From the NCBI RefSeq assembly GCF_003945595.2, contig NW_024104420.1, forward strand, positions 3,284,201 to 3,348,200: DNA of 64,000 nucleotides, read 5' to 3'. The notes beneath the pieces are model-generated. The model had not been told where the DNA came from. It did not search any database and worked only from the letters and a program-made list of their open reading frames with translations. A program made the translations under genes and the position numbers. This document shows positions 39,373-50,300 of this stretch, one piece after another; the stretch's first letter is position 1; every line of letters begins with the position of its first letter. This DNA comes from Pipra filicauda (lineage: Eukaryota; Chordata; Aves; Passeriformes; Pipridae).

Positions 39373-40364
39373 TTTTTTTAATATATATAAACTAAATATA
39401 AATGTAAGTTCTCCCGATTCCTCCCCACAACTCAAGGGAATATTCCTGCTCACTCTGGGAATTTGTGCACCCCTGTTGCAGTCCAGGGGCTGAGAAAACA
39501 GAAATGTGGCACAATCTGTGTCTCCTCTACGGAAGGTCACACTACGCAGCCAAAAGTTTTCAACACCTGGCTCAGTACAAATGGTGTCCACAGCTCTGCC
39601 TGAATGTTTTTAACAGTAATGATTTTGTTAGGAAGTGTGTTTCCACCTTTGGACCTTACTCAAAATCTTTCCCATCATTATTTCTATATGACTATATATA
39701 AATTCAGAAAGCTTCAAAATGAAATTAAAGATCTGGGATTTCTTAGAATCAATCTGGGATTTAGCTGTAAAAAAAAGGACAAGACAACTGGACAGGGTTT
39801 TCTCATTGAGATGATTTATTTTCAGATGTCTGACACTCTGCTGGCTGGGTATCTAGTGGGGACTCAAGTCCAGTCTAAGGGGCAGTAGTGTCTCAACCCG
39901 TTGCCTGCACTGTCAGGGTTTTTGGGAAGGTATGCCATGGCTTGGTGAAGGAGCAGCTGCTGCAGAAGCAGCCTGTTTGAGGCCAGGTTGGGCCTGGCTG
40001 CACTGTGGGAATAAAAGGGAGGAGGCACAAGACCTGTGAGAAGTTGCCCCTCCCAGCTGCTCATCTGGGTTTCCAGGGCAGTTTTTCTTCAAAGCCAGGC
40101 CTGCAGAAAATGCAGCTGTTGGTCTCCTCTTGCAGAGGAGACTCTTAACTTGCACCTCTCAAGCAGGTGGGCATCATCTCTCTTGAAGTTGGGGTTGTAG
40201 TAGAAGAGTAAATAAAACTTGCAAAACCAGTAAGAGCTAGTTTCCAGCCTTCAGAGACACGAAGACAGGAAAAATGAGTCTTGTGCTGGTGAAGACCAGT
40301 CTGGGTCTTGAAGAGTTTTACTGGGCATTTGGAACCTAAAGCTTAGGCTAACCAAAAGGTTGTG

Positions 40365-40822
40365 CTAGGATTCTGTTAAATAATGGCCACCCTTGTGTTC
40401 CCACAGGAGAAAGAATTGAAGCTCTGAACATTTCCTGTCCTCCTCCTCTACTACATTGCAAATGCTAAAGCTTAAATTACTGGAAGCTGAAGCTCTTGTG
40501 CTGGAGTCTTTCAGAGAGTCAGTTTTTGTGCAGAGGAAGCGAGAAGGTGCTGATACTTCTTCTGCCAGAAATTCATCAAGTGAGTTAGATGTTTTGGAGT
40601 CACATTGCACTTTAGTGAATCTGTAGAGGTGGAGCTGGTAAGGGAAATGTTTGATGCTGTCAAATTCAAATACTCTGTGAGGTTCTTTCCATGCCAACAC
40701 CTCTTTTTGGAAGGCTTCTTCATTGAAGAAGCTCTGTTTGAGCCAGAGTTGTGATGTACAGGGTTGGGGCTGGAGCTAGTGCCCAGCCTCCTGGGGTTGT
40801 GGGTGGCTCTTCCTCTTGACAT
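40365..40822 (-). other. Open minus-strand stretch, possible decayed retrocopy
   Basis: Two overlapping minus-strand frames, 40511-40822 (103 codons) and 40365-40700 (111 codons), sit in a GC-richer block (39880-41050) unlike its neighbours. Their composition is Ser/Lys/Thr-rich and more protein-like than the surrounding AT-driven frames, and a further frame continues at 39913-40155. That could be a frameshifted processed pseudogene. I do not recognise the family, see no poly-A tail, and cannot exclude chance. No function is proposed. Confidence 0.2.
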
Positions 40823-41871
40823 TGCTTGTGCTTAGCCATGTGGGTGCCTTCTGGCTTCCTGTATGTCTCTATGAAGAGAATTGCATTTCCCAAGCAGTGT
40901 GGGTCAAGGTCTCCCCAATTCCTGCCTGTTTCTTCTTTGGCCTAAGAAGTGCTCTGTGATTTCAGTAACAGTCCTTATGTCCTGGGCTGTATCTGTGTCC
41001 TGGTGATGCTCCCAGATTTCATCAGTTTCCCATGTCTGTTTTTATGAGCAACTAGAAGTAAAAGACTATAATTTTGAAATTATAAAAATCTGAGATACCA
41101 GAAAAAAAAAATCTTTTAATGCATTCTCATGCTTTTATTTGATATTTAAAATTCAGAAAACAAATTATCAAAATTAATAATTTCTGTCAGCCTTCAGAGT
41201 CAATGCTTTCTCTATTGGATCAATCATTTTTTCTCTAATGGACAAGTTGGATGTAGAAACCATGGGAATCAACACTTTTGTTCCGTTCAGCATTTGGATC
41301 ATTCTCTGGGAGGTTTACAACACACTGACCTAAATATTTGGACAATAAAGGTGAGGAAAACTAAGCCTTTGGACCCTCTGGGAGTTTGAGCAGAGCAAGA
41401 AGGGTCTCCTCCAAGTGCCAGAGCATCCCTGAAGGCCTGGCTTGGAGAGATGTAAATTGCCATTCAGCTGGCCTTTGCTATTACCCTGCAGTGCTGTTCA
41501 ACTTGATAGCCTGGGAAAGAAGGGCAGTGTCTGTGGGCTGAGAAAGTGTGGGTGGCCAAGTTAAGAGAATACAGCTAGGGACAGGTTTGTGCTGGCTATT
41601 GAAACAGTATAGTTCTTGTATTATACAAAAATAATAGCTACTACCAAAAACTATCACGAGCAACTTGCCTGATGTATTTACTAAAATTCATCATGCAAAC
41701 AGGGCCACATAATAGCAGTGCTGAGGCAAAAGACTTTGGCTGTGAACATGTCTTCTCCTCTTCCTTTGGTGGCTTATCTCACAAGAAAGTCATTCTTTGA
41801 CTATTTCCTTAAAAAAGCATAATCCAGTAAATACTGTAAACTTGTTAGAAACATCTGTACTTTCAACAAGT

Positions 41872-42923
41872 CGTAGTGGGTTGACCCTGGCCGGACGGCA
41901 GGTACCCACTAAGGCCACTCTCTCACTCTCCCTCTGCAGCTGGACAAAGGAGAGAAAAAAAACAGCTAAAGATTCGTGAGTTGAGATAACAGCTGGGAGA
42001 GGTGAGATACTGATTACCTTCATGGGCAAAACAGACTCAAAGTTGGGATAGTACTTGAATTTATTTAAGTAAGGATAAGAGCCAAAGAGTGAGAATAATC
42101 TTAAAAACACCTTCCCCCCACCCTCCTTCCTTCCATGTTCTCCCTCCTCCCCCCCAGCGGTGCAGGGGGACGGGGAATGGGGATTACGGTCAGTTGTTGT
42201 TTCTGCTGCTGCTCGGAGAGAGGAGTCCTTCCCCTGCTCCTGTGGGGCCCCTCCCACGGGAAACAGTCCTTGATGGACCTCTCTGACATGAGCCATCCCT
42301 CAGGCAACAGTTCTTCCCAAACTGCTGTCCTGTGGGTCACTCCTCCATGGGGTGCAGTCCTTCATGAATGAGCTGACCTGACGTGGGTCCCCCACAGGGG
42401 TCACAAGTCCTACCCGGGAAAAACCTGCTCCAGCGTGGGCTTCCCTCTCCGTGGGCTGCAGGTCTCCGGCAGGACCCTGCTCCATCCTGGGCCTCCCAGA
42501 GGGTCACAGCCTCCTTCATGCATCCACCTGCTCCACCATGGGCTCCTCCATGGGCTGCAGGGGCACAGCTGCTCCACCATGGTCTGCACCACGGGCTGCA
42601 GGGCCTCAGCTCTGGCATCTGGAGCACCTCCTGCCCCTCCTTCTGCACTGACCTTGGTGTCTGCATTGTTGTTCCCATGTTCTCACTCTGCTCTTCCCTG
42701 GCTGGAATTTTCCTCTGTGTAACAACCTTCTGTTCTTAAATGCGTTATCACAGAGGTGTTACTGTTACTCCTGATTGGCTCGGCCTTGGCCAGTGGCAGG
42801 AAGTCTGTCCTGGAGCTGGCTGGCATTGGCTGCACCAGGCAGGGGAAGTTTCTAGCAGTTTCTAACAGAGGCCACCCCTGTAGCCCCCCCACTACCAAAA
42901 CCCAGCCACAGAAACCCACTATA
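41872..42923 (-). mobile_element. Solo LTR of an endogenous retrovirus, ~1.05 kb
   Basis: The ends are inverted matches, TAGTGGGTT (41874) and AACCCACTA (42913-42921). They are decayed forms of a TG...CA-type terminus that I recognise from a common bird ERV LTR (GTGGGTTGACCCTGGC at one end). On the minus strand AAATAAATTC (complement near 42055-42065) lies towards the 3' end and can serve as the polyadenylation signal. The middle (42280-42640) is GC-rich with degenerate repeats of CTGCTCCACCATGGGC and GGGCTGCAGG. No gag, pol or env sequence flanks it. I found no matching target-site duplication, so it may be old or the boundaries may be off by a few bases. Confidence 0.8.
42280..42640. repeat. 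GC-rich degenerate minisatellite inside the LTR
   Basis: Variants of TGCTCCACCATGGGC and of GGGCTGCAGG recur at about 30-60-bp spacing (for example near 42441, 42527, 42542 and 42570). This explains the many overlapping open frames on both strands here, none of which is a gene. Confidence 0.75.
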
Positions 42924-43094
42924 CTACCAAAATCCCGGAGTTCATCATTTGTTCTAATACTTGCTCCTTCCAATTTTCAGCAACACTTCCTAGCCTTCTT
43001 CTAGCAGTTCTCTCATTATTAAGTACAAAATATGAAAAGATCCTGCTAGAGATTTATTGCTAAGGTTAGTGAAATATTGTAAATGTAACTCAAA

Positions 43095-43675
43095 TTGTAA
43101 AAATGTGTTTCCTGATGTTCAGAGGAAACCTCCAGTGTTCCAGTTTATGTCCATTGTCTCTGGTCCTGTCACCGGTCACTGCTGAAAAGACCCTGGCTCT
43201 GTCCTCTTTACACTTTTTCTGGTGGTATGTATGTATGTTTATAAGATCTCTCAAGATAAACTGACATGGCTCTCTTTCTTCATAGGAGAGATGGTCCTGT
43301 CGGTTCATCATCTTTGTGATTATTCACTGACTCTCTTTAGTATGTCCATGTCTGTCTTGTACTAAGGAGCCCAGCACTGGGCACAATACTCCAGATGTGG
43401 CCTCACCAGTGCTGAGCAAAGGGAAAGGATCACCTCCCTTTAACTACTGGCAATACAATGTTTAATGCGGCCCAGGATACCATTCACATTCTTTGTCCCA
43501 GGGGGACATTTCTGGTTCATGACCTACTTGGTGTCCACCAGGATCCCCAGTGCCTCTTCTGCAAAGCCGCTTTCCAGCTGGGTGCCCCCAACATACAAAA
43601 GTGTACAAGGCTGTTCCTCTCCTGGTGCAGGACTTTGTACTTCTCCTTGTTAAAATGAGTGAGGTTCCTGTCAAT
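43095..43675 (-). mobile_element. CR1 LINE internal-to-3' fragment
   Basis: This is a minus-strand CR1. Plus-strand CR1 words include GTGTTTCCTGATGTTCAG, CCAGATGTGGCCTCACCAG, GATCACCTCCCTTTAACTAC, CAGGATACCATTCACATTC and GTGCAGGACTTTGTACTTCT. It covers the end of the RT region and the ORF2 C-terminus. The extreme 3' UTR is missing on the left, and many indels break the frame. Confidence 0.92.
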
Positions 43676-44599
43676 CCTTTTTATTTTAGCCTCTTTTCCT
43701 GATACTAATTTCTAGTACTCTAAAATTTGACCAGAAATCAGGAGAGTTTTGTTAAACTCAGTTGCTCACCTTGATATAGAGAATAGAGTGTTAATTGAAG
43801 TGTGCAGTGTTGATTGTTATGGCTTGTCTGTATAGAATTTTTATTATAATAAATTGTGTAGGATATTTTGCCTCATTTTTGACATTTTATTTATAAAATA
43901 TAATCACATTTAAACAAATGACATCATACTGTTAGTATACAGCAAACAAATAATTGCTTTCCTTAAAAGCTCCCTTTTTGACCTGTCAGGCCTCTGCAAA
44001 ACACAACAAATACTTATCTGACATTAATATTTTCTCACCCAGAAAAGCCACCAAGTTGTTCTGAGAACCTTTTAGGCATTTTGCAGTCATCTTCCATCTA
44101 TATCTTTGCCAGTACAGTACAATGGCTTCTTTTCAATTTGCAGTTGCGCTGAGGAAGTGTTTTGATGCTTGATTTAGACTGTGGTCTCCCACAGGTCCTG
44201 AGGTTTCTGGCTGAAAGATAAAGCTTCATGCTTTATGTTTCCTTGCAGCAGAGCAGTAATACATACCACACACTGTGCTCCAGTCCATAGGTTTTTGAAA
44301 GTAGGTATGCCCAGTACTTATTTTGTGGGTCTTCTGACACTTGAGCACTGTTTCCTGAGGGAATGAGTCAAGCTGTACATATTTCAGCTCCTCTTTGTTG
44401 CACAAACTATGTGGCACTCCCAAGGAGTACTTAGAGCAATGTGAGTAATGGACTGCAGTATTTATATACAACTATCTGAATATTTGGCACCTAGTATTAC
44501 AGGCTGTAGCATAAATCCATGCTTGCATTCAAATAAATCCTGTGTTCTCTAACATAACCTACCCAGCACTGGGTGCAGAATTAAAGCCCCTCAAGCACT

Positions 44600-45029
44600 G
44601 GTTATCATGGGGCACTTTAACTACCCTGACATCTGCTAGGGAAGCAACACAGTGAATCACAAACAGCCCAGGAGTTTCCTAGAAAGTATTGACAACTTCC
44701 AGACACAGGTAGTGGAGGATTCCACAAGAAATCTTGTGCTTCTGGACCTTTCACTAAGAAACAGGCAATGCCTTGTTGGAGATATGAAGGCTGGGGTCAG
44801 CCTTGGCTGTAGTGACCATGAAATTGTGGAGTTCAGTATCGGCAAGGAGAAAGTAGAGGAGCAAGTAATATTACAACCAGGGATTGTGGGAGAGCTAACT
44901 TCAGTTACTTCAAGGAGATTCTTGGAAGAATCGAGAGTGAACAGGCCCTACAGGGAAGAGGGGTCCAAGAATGTTCATTCATATTCAAAGATTGCTTCTT
45001 TCAGGCTCAAGAACAGTGCATCTCAATGA
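44600..45029 (+). pseudogene. CR1 endonuclease C-terminal remnant
   Basis: This is the end of the apurinic-like endonuclease that nicks target DNA for CR1 insertion. The frame reads VIMGHFNYPDIC, then a stop, then NHKQPRSFLESIDNFQTQVV and SLGCSDHEIVEFSI. The catalytic GDFN motif has become GHFN (Asp to His). The SDHE motif is kept. With the early stop and the lost Asp the domain is dead. The frame from 44652 to 45029 is open only by chance of where the stops fall. Confidence 0.88.
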
Positions 45030-45559
45030 GCAAGAAATTAGGCAAAGGAGGTAAGAGACCTGTGTGGATGAACAAAGAATGCCTGTCATAACTCAACTGT
45101 AAGCAGAAAATACACAGGAGATGGAAGTAGGGTCAGGCCACTTGGAATGAATGCAGATAGGTTGTCGGAGTACGCAGAAATGAGGCAAGGAAGACCAAAG
45201 CCCACCTAGAATTAAATCTGGACACAGATGTCAAGAACAACAGGGACATCCTCAAATACATCAATAACAAAAGGAAAACTATGTATAATGTGGGCCTATT
45301 ACTTAATGAAGAGAGGCCCCTGGTGATAGAGGATGCAGAGAAGGCAGAGTTACTGTACACCTTCCTTACATTGGTCTTCACTTACCAGACCTCAGGGATC
45401 TCTGACGGAGGGGACATGGGTAGAGGAATGTTGGAAGGGACTTTCCGTTGGTCAAGGAGGAATTAGTTACAGAACACCTAGGCAAACTTGACATCCACAA
45501 GCCCACGGACCCTGACAGGATACATCCACGAGTGCTGTGAGAGCTGGTGGACAGTATAG

Positions 45560-46165
45560 CTAAGGCTCCTTATGGTCATCTTTGAAAAGGCATGGAGATC
45601 AGGAAAGGTGCCTGAAGACTGGAAGAAAGCAAGTGTCACCCTGGTCTTAAAAAATGGCAAGAAGAAGGACCCAGGGAACTACTGGCCAGTCAAACTCACC
45701 TCAATCCCTGGAAAGGTGAGGGAGCACCCCATTCTGGAGGCCACGTCTACCTATATGGATGACAAAAAGGTGATCAGGAGTAGTCAGCATGGATTCACTG
45801 AAGGGAAATCATCCTTGACCAACCTGGTTACCTTCTACAATGAAACAACTACCTGGAAGGCGGGGAAGAGAGCAGTGGATATTGTCTACCTCAACTTCAG
45901 CAAAGCTTTCAACATTGTCTCCCACGACATCTTCATAAGCAAACTCAGGAATTGTGGACTAGATGAGTGGACAGTGAGGTGAACTGAGAACTGGCTCAGT
46001 GGTAGATCCCAGAGGGTTATATACAGTGGTATAGTTGGAGGCCTGTCACTAGTGGTATCCCACAAGGGTTGATACTGGGTTGATACTGGGTCCAGTTTAA
46101 CTTATCCATCAATGACCTGCATGAAGGGGCAGATGCCTTCTCAGCAAGTTCATTGATAACACAAA
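45560..46165 (+). pseudogene. CR1 reverse transcriptase remnant
   Basis: The open frame 45572-45982 covers the fingers and palm of CR1 reverse transcriptase. It includes EDWKKASVTLVLKNGKKKDP, SSQHGFTEGKSSLTNLVTFY and DIVYLNFSKAFNIVSHDI (motif A, with Asn where the family has Asp in 'DFSKAFDTV'). Further on, the FADD box reads F-I-D-N (46149-46160), so the second catalytic Asp is gone. Frameshifts separate the two parts. The enzyme cannot be active. Confidence 0.9.
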
Positions 46166-46508
46166 GCTGAGAGAAGCAGTCAATACCCCAGAGGGCTGTG
46201 TAGCCCTTCAGAATGACCTTGACACTTTGGAGAGGTGGGCGGAGATGTACTGTCTAAAATTCAACAAAGGTAAATCCAGGGTCCTAGGGAAGAATAACTT
46301 CACATCAGCACAGGCTGGGAGCTGACCTGCTGGAAAGCAGCTCTGCAGAGAAGGATCTGGGGGTCGTGGTGGACAACAAGCCACGTGTGAGACAGCAGTG
46401 TGTCCTTGTGACCAAGCAGGCTGGTTGCATTCTGGGGTGCATTAGAAAGAGCATTGCCAGCAGGTCAAAGGAGGTAATCATGCCCCTCTGGTCAGCCCTC
46501 CTAAAGCC

Positions 46509-46513
46509 TCACC
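46509..46513. repeat. Target-site duplication of nested LTR, left
   Basis: TCACC is repeated at 47001-47005. The uninterrupted CR1 sister copy at 61310 has only one such site. Confidence 0.7.
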
Positions 46514-47000
46514 TGCCACGGTCCGAGGGGGGAGGGGAATGGGTCCATGACACAGCACGGGCAGGTCTGGAGTCAAGGTAGAGGTGCAAATGGAATACTT
46601 TATTGAGGTGTGTAGGGGTTTTATGAATTCAGGCAGGGAAAGGGCTAGAACATGGGGTGGAGCATGAGACAGACAAACGGGGGAACAAATCGGGATAGGG
46701 ACACAGGCAAAGGGGGAGGAACATGGGAGGAACCTGGGAAAGAAAGGGCGAATGGTAACTATCTCCTCTTGCAGCTTCTTCAGCCTATCAGAGGGAGGAG
46801 TGGCGAAGCAGGGAGCAGGCAAAACTCGTGGCAAGCCCAGGCATGGCCAGGCTGTGCACTGTGTAGTGTGGATACAATGCAATACACATATTTGAAACCA
46901 CATAATAACAGTAAAGTCCATATAATAAAGTCTTGTCAATTTCTGTATGTCTTTCTCCATGCCTGGAACCACTCTCATCCTGAATCGTGCTCCTTCAGAG
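46514..47000 (-). mobile_element. Retroviral LTR nested in the CR1
   Basis: At 46513 the CR1 sequence breaks off inside CCTCACC|TG and resumes at 47006 (TGGAGTG). The intact order is seen in the sister copy at 61310-61320 (CCTCACTTGGAGTG). The flanking repeats are TCACC at 46509-46513 and 47001-47005. The inserted 487 bp begins TGCCACGG and carries CTTTATT at 46598-46604, which is AATAAAG on the minus strand and fits a minus-oriented LTR polyadenylation signal. The last three bases (GAG) before the right TCACC are unexplained, since CTTCA at 46993-46997 would be the expected terminal CA. It is a solo LTR younger than its host CR1. Confidence 0.82.
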
Positions 47001-47005
47001 TCACC
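47001..47005. repeat. Target-site duplication of nested LTR, right
   Basis: This is the second TCACC, after which the CR1 sequence resumes. Confidence 0.7.
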
Positions 47006-47349
47006 TGGAGTGTTCTGTCCTGTTCTGGACTCTTCAGCACAAAAGAAATGTGGAGTTCCTGGAGTGAGCCCAGCTGAAAGCAGCAAAGATGATTAGGGGA
47101 CTGAAGTATCTCTTTTACAAGGAAAGGCTGAGTGAGCTCTGCCTCTTCAGCCTCAAGAAGAGATGACAGAGAAGAAGGATCTTATCAATGTCTCTAAGTA
47201 TCCACAGGGAGGATGTCAAGAGGATGGAGCCAGGCTCTTCTCAGTGGTGCCATGCAATAGAACAAGACACAAAGGGCAGAAACTGATGCACAGTAAATTC
47301 CACCTGACTATGAGGAAGAACTGTGTGGGTGACTATGCGGGTGACTATG

Positions 47350-50300
47350 CTCTGTGAAATTAGAAAGTATTATTTGTCATTTCCTGTGTAAAGTCAATCA
47401 CGAATGAACATGGATCTGAAATTATATTTTTTTCTTAATAACTCTTTCACACTCTGCTGTATCTTGAATGCATTGTTTCAAATAACAGCCTATAGTGTAT
47501 CCCATGTGGGAGGCATGAAGCCAGCACAGACATGTCCAAGCAGGTAAGCCTCATCAGTGTTCATCTGGAAAGGTTATCCAAGCACTAACCAACTTGAAAG
47601 TACGTATATATTAAGGCTCATTCAGTAAAATGGATTTGAAAATTATTGTCACAGAGCCTTTTCCATCTTTGAAAAATCTACAGTGATGACATAGTAAAAG
47701 GAAACCTAAAGCTTCTTAAAAACATACTAATTTGAAATTACAGATTTAGAGTTACAAACACAGAATTGTTAACCTTGTTCTTGTCTTTAGACCCAGAAAA
47801 GATCTTTTATCTGTGTTTTCTTTTCCCCACCCCCTCCAATTGGTAGATTAGCTGAAATACATTTTCTCTCCTTCCCTTTCCCTTTGCTTTTCAGAGGCCT
47901 GCAAGGTTCTCTTTTTTCATGTCAGTTCAGACTATAACCCTGCAGTTTGAGTTTATCTTGGCCATAAAATGCAACAGTAATTTATATGCTCCCTTACTCT
48001 GTGCTCCTTTGAGGCATGGCCAGCTGTCTAGCCAGCAGTTTAAAGAAAGAGCTGTAATGAGCACAAGTGTGCAGGGGGTAAGGGGAAGGCGCACACAGCA
48101 CACAGTCGTGTTCCTGTTTCCTTAGCTGGTGGTAGTTATGTCTAAATGGTGATACAGCAAGCTGTCAGCATGGTGAGATTCTCTGCACAGGCACTGCACA
48201 CCTCCTCCTGTGGATTTCTCATTCCCTTCTTTCATTCCTCAGTAAAGAATAGATTTAAAGGATGAGACAAAGCCTGGAGCAGCTGTTATGTGATACAGAA
48301 TGTGAGTTATGAGTATAAAACCTTGCTTCCTCCTGCTTTTTTCCCCTTTATCAAGAGTAAGCTCTTTTAGCAGGCAGACAAAGCCTGATGGTGATCTTGA
48401 TGTACTTGACACAGGCTTTGATTTTAGCTTGTCTGAGCTCCAGTTTTTGATGTAATACAGTTGTGAATATTTCTCCTATAGCTGTGCAGTATGCTTATTT
48501 AAACTTTAACATCACTGTAGTGTTAGAGGAAAAAAATGGAATAAAAAAAGTATTTTGCCTGTAAGTCACTTCTGTCAAGGACTTTTTCCCCTGCTATTGT
48601 CTCTAAAACATTGTCATTTGCACATATAAAGAAAAAAATTTCATGTTCACACAGTCCCTGTGTGTTACAGAAATCCTTCAAATAGCCTCAGTACTTTCCT
48701 AAAGTCCATGAAAAAAATAGAACTTTAGAGTCTGATCTCAGTGAGACCAGTGTGAATCAAAAAAAAAATCCCATGTCATCCCACTAGGATCAGTAGAATT
48801 CATTTAGCATTACACTGATGCACCAGATGAACACCTGGCTTAGTGCAACCTTTCCTAACTTATATGGCAAAATACTTTCTTTTCCTGTAAACATTCTACA
48901 AAATCAAACCACCCAGTTTTTAACTAGAAGTTCTGGGCTCTCCATAACACCAGGAGAAAAATATGGCTTTGATTCTCATGATATTCTTAAATAATTTATG
49001 ATCTTATGAAAGACACTCAGTGCAGATCCAATTCTCTCTCAGCTCCCACCAATATTGCATAACCTCTAATTGACCTGGAACTAGAGTTTCCCTGTGTAGC
49101 ACAGCAGGACAAATAACTAAGACTTCTTAAAAAAGGCAGAGTCCCCATAAATGCTGTAATGACCCTAATCATGCAGAGCACAAAGCTCAGGCCAATTCTT
49201 TCTTATGTGACGTTTTTAATTATTGTTCCCACACACAAGTGCCTTGAAAAGAGAAACTCCCCCTCAGTCACTGCACACTCAACCTGTCCAAATCCATGAT
49301 ATATAAAGAGTTTTGGAGCATCTGAACCCAAAATAATGAGCAACTAATCTAGGCAGATCTAAGCTTCATTAAGCAGAGGAATTATTTGTAGATAACCCAT
49401 AAGTCCATATATATTTTGAAGCAGAATTTAAAGTGAGATCCCATCTGGAAGATCTTGACTCCTTTGTTGTTTATTTTTAATAAATCCTGACTAAGTAGTT
49501 AAACGTAATAAAGCCCTCCCTCAAGGTGCAATTTTCACTATGCTTCAACAAAAATAAACCTACAAATGCATAGTTTCCTCTTTCATGGAGCCCATGAACA
49601 GGTTTGTTTAATCATAAACCAAAGTGTCCTAGAGGGGTCAGAAATACAAGCAGGAAGTCACAAAATGAGAGTCAACATGAAAAAGGCAAGTTAATGTGTC
49701 TGAGGGAAAATAAATTGAAACAGATACTCAGCAGGAGGGAGGCACTTGCGAAACACTAAAGGAAAAAAGCTCAGTAAGACTAATAGGAAAGTCAAAATTA
49801 GCAAAGAACTTGCAATAGAAAATTGGTGGCAAAAGACATCAATATATTTTATGAAACCATATGAAAAAACCATAATTTCTCATATGCAAGAAGTGACAGA
49901 TCTCTGTATAGCATAGATTGACTGAACTCAAACATTAATATTAGTTTCTTGGCAACTCAGGTAAAACAGAAAGTTGTTAACATGTCAGAGAGAGTTCAGA
50001 GAACTTCCACAAATGAAGGATAAAGCAGCATGATCAAAAACACAGGTCCTGAGCTTTCTTCTATGGAAATCTATTTCATTATTTTCACTGACTTTAAATG
50101 CAGCCAGATCAGCTAAATTCCAATTAATAGCTACTATGATTAACTGCAGGATGCAGGCATTATTATTCAAGTCAAGGACTGACTATAAGTGACCTCTCCA
50201 GCCCCTCTCCCTCTTTGTCATCTACAAAAGGTAACAAATTTGGAGAGTATATGGTGGTCTGCATCATGAAGCTGCACAGGCTTCTTAGTCCATGAAGGCA

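Larger units (their letters stand above)
44575..47350 (+). mobile_element. Long CR1 LINE, interrupted by an LTR
   Basis: This plus-strand CR1 of about 2.3 kb runs from the end of the endonuclease through the reverse transcriptase to near the ORF2 C-terminus, plus a 487-bp inserted LTR at 46514-47000. Recognisable blocks in order are an endonuclease remnant (44600-45030), the linker (45060-45400), the RT core (45560-45985), the catalytic box region (46130-46165), the thumb region (46366-46513, resuming at 47006) and the C-terminal block (47090-47310). It has several frameshifts and stops and is inactive. The last part of the 3' UTR is lost. Confidence 0.94.

Noticed and set aside
41790..42740. 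Many overlapping frames on both strands, including 168 and 118 codons
   Set aside because: They come from the GC-rich LTR and its internal minisatellite. Overlapping open frames on both strands are a composition effect.
46478..47086. 202-codon minus-strand frame and 141-codon plus-strand frame
   Set aside because: Both lie across the nested LTR and the edges of the CR1. They are open by composition and do not resemble retroviral or CR1 proteins.
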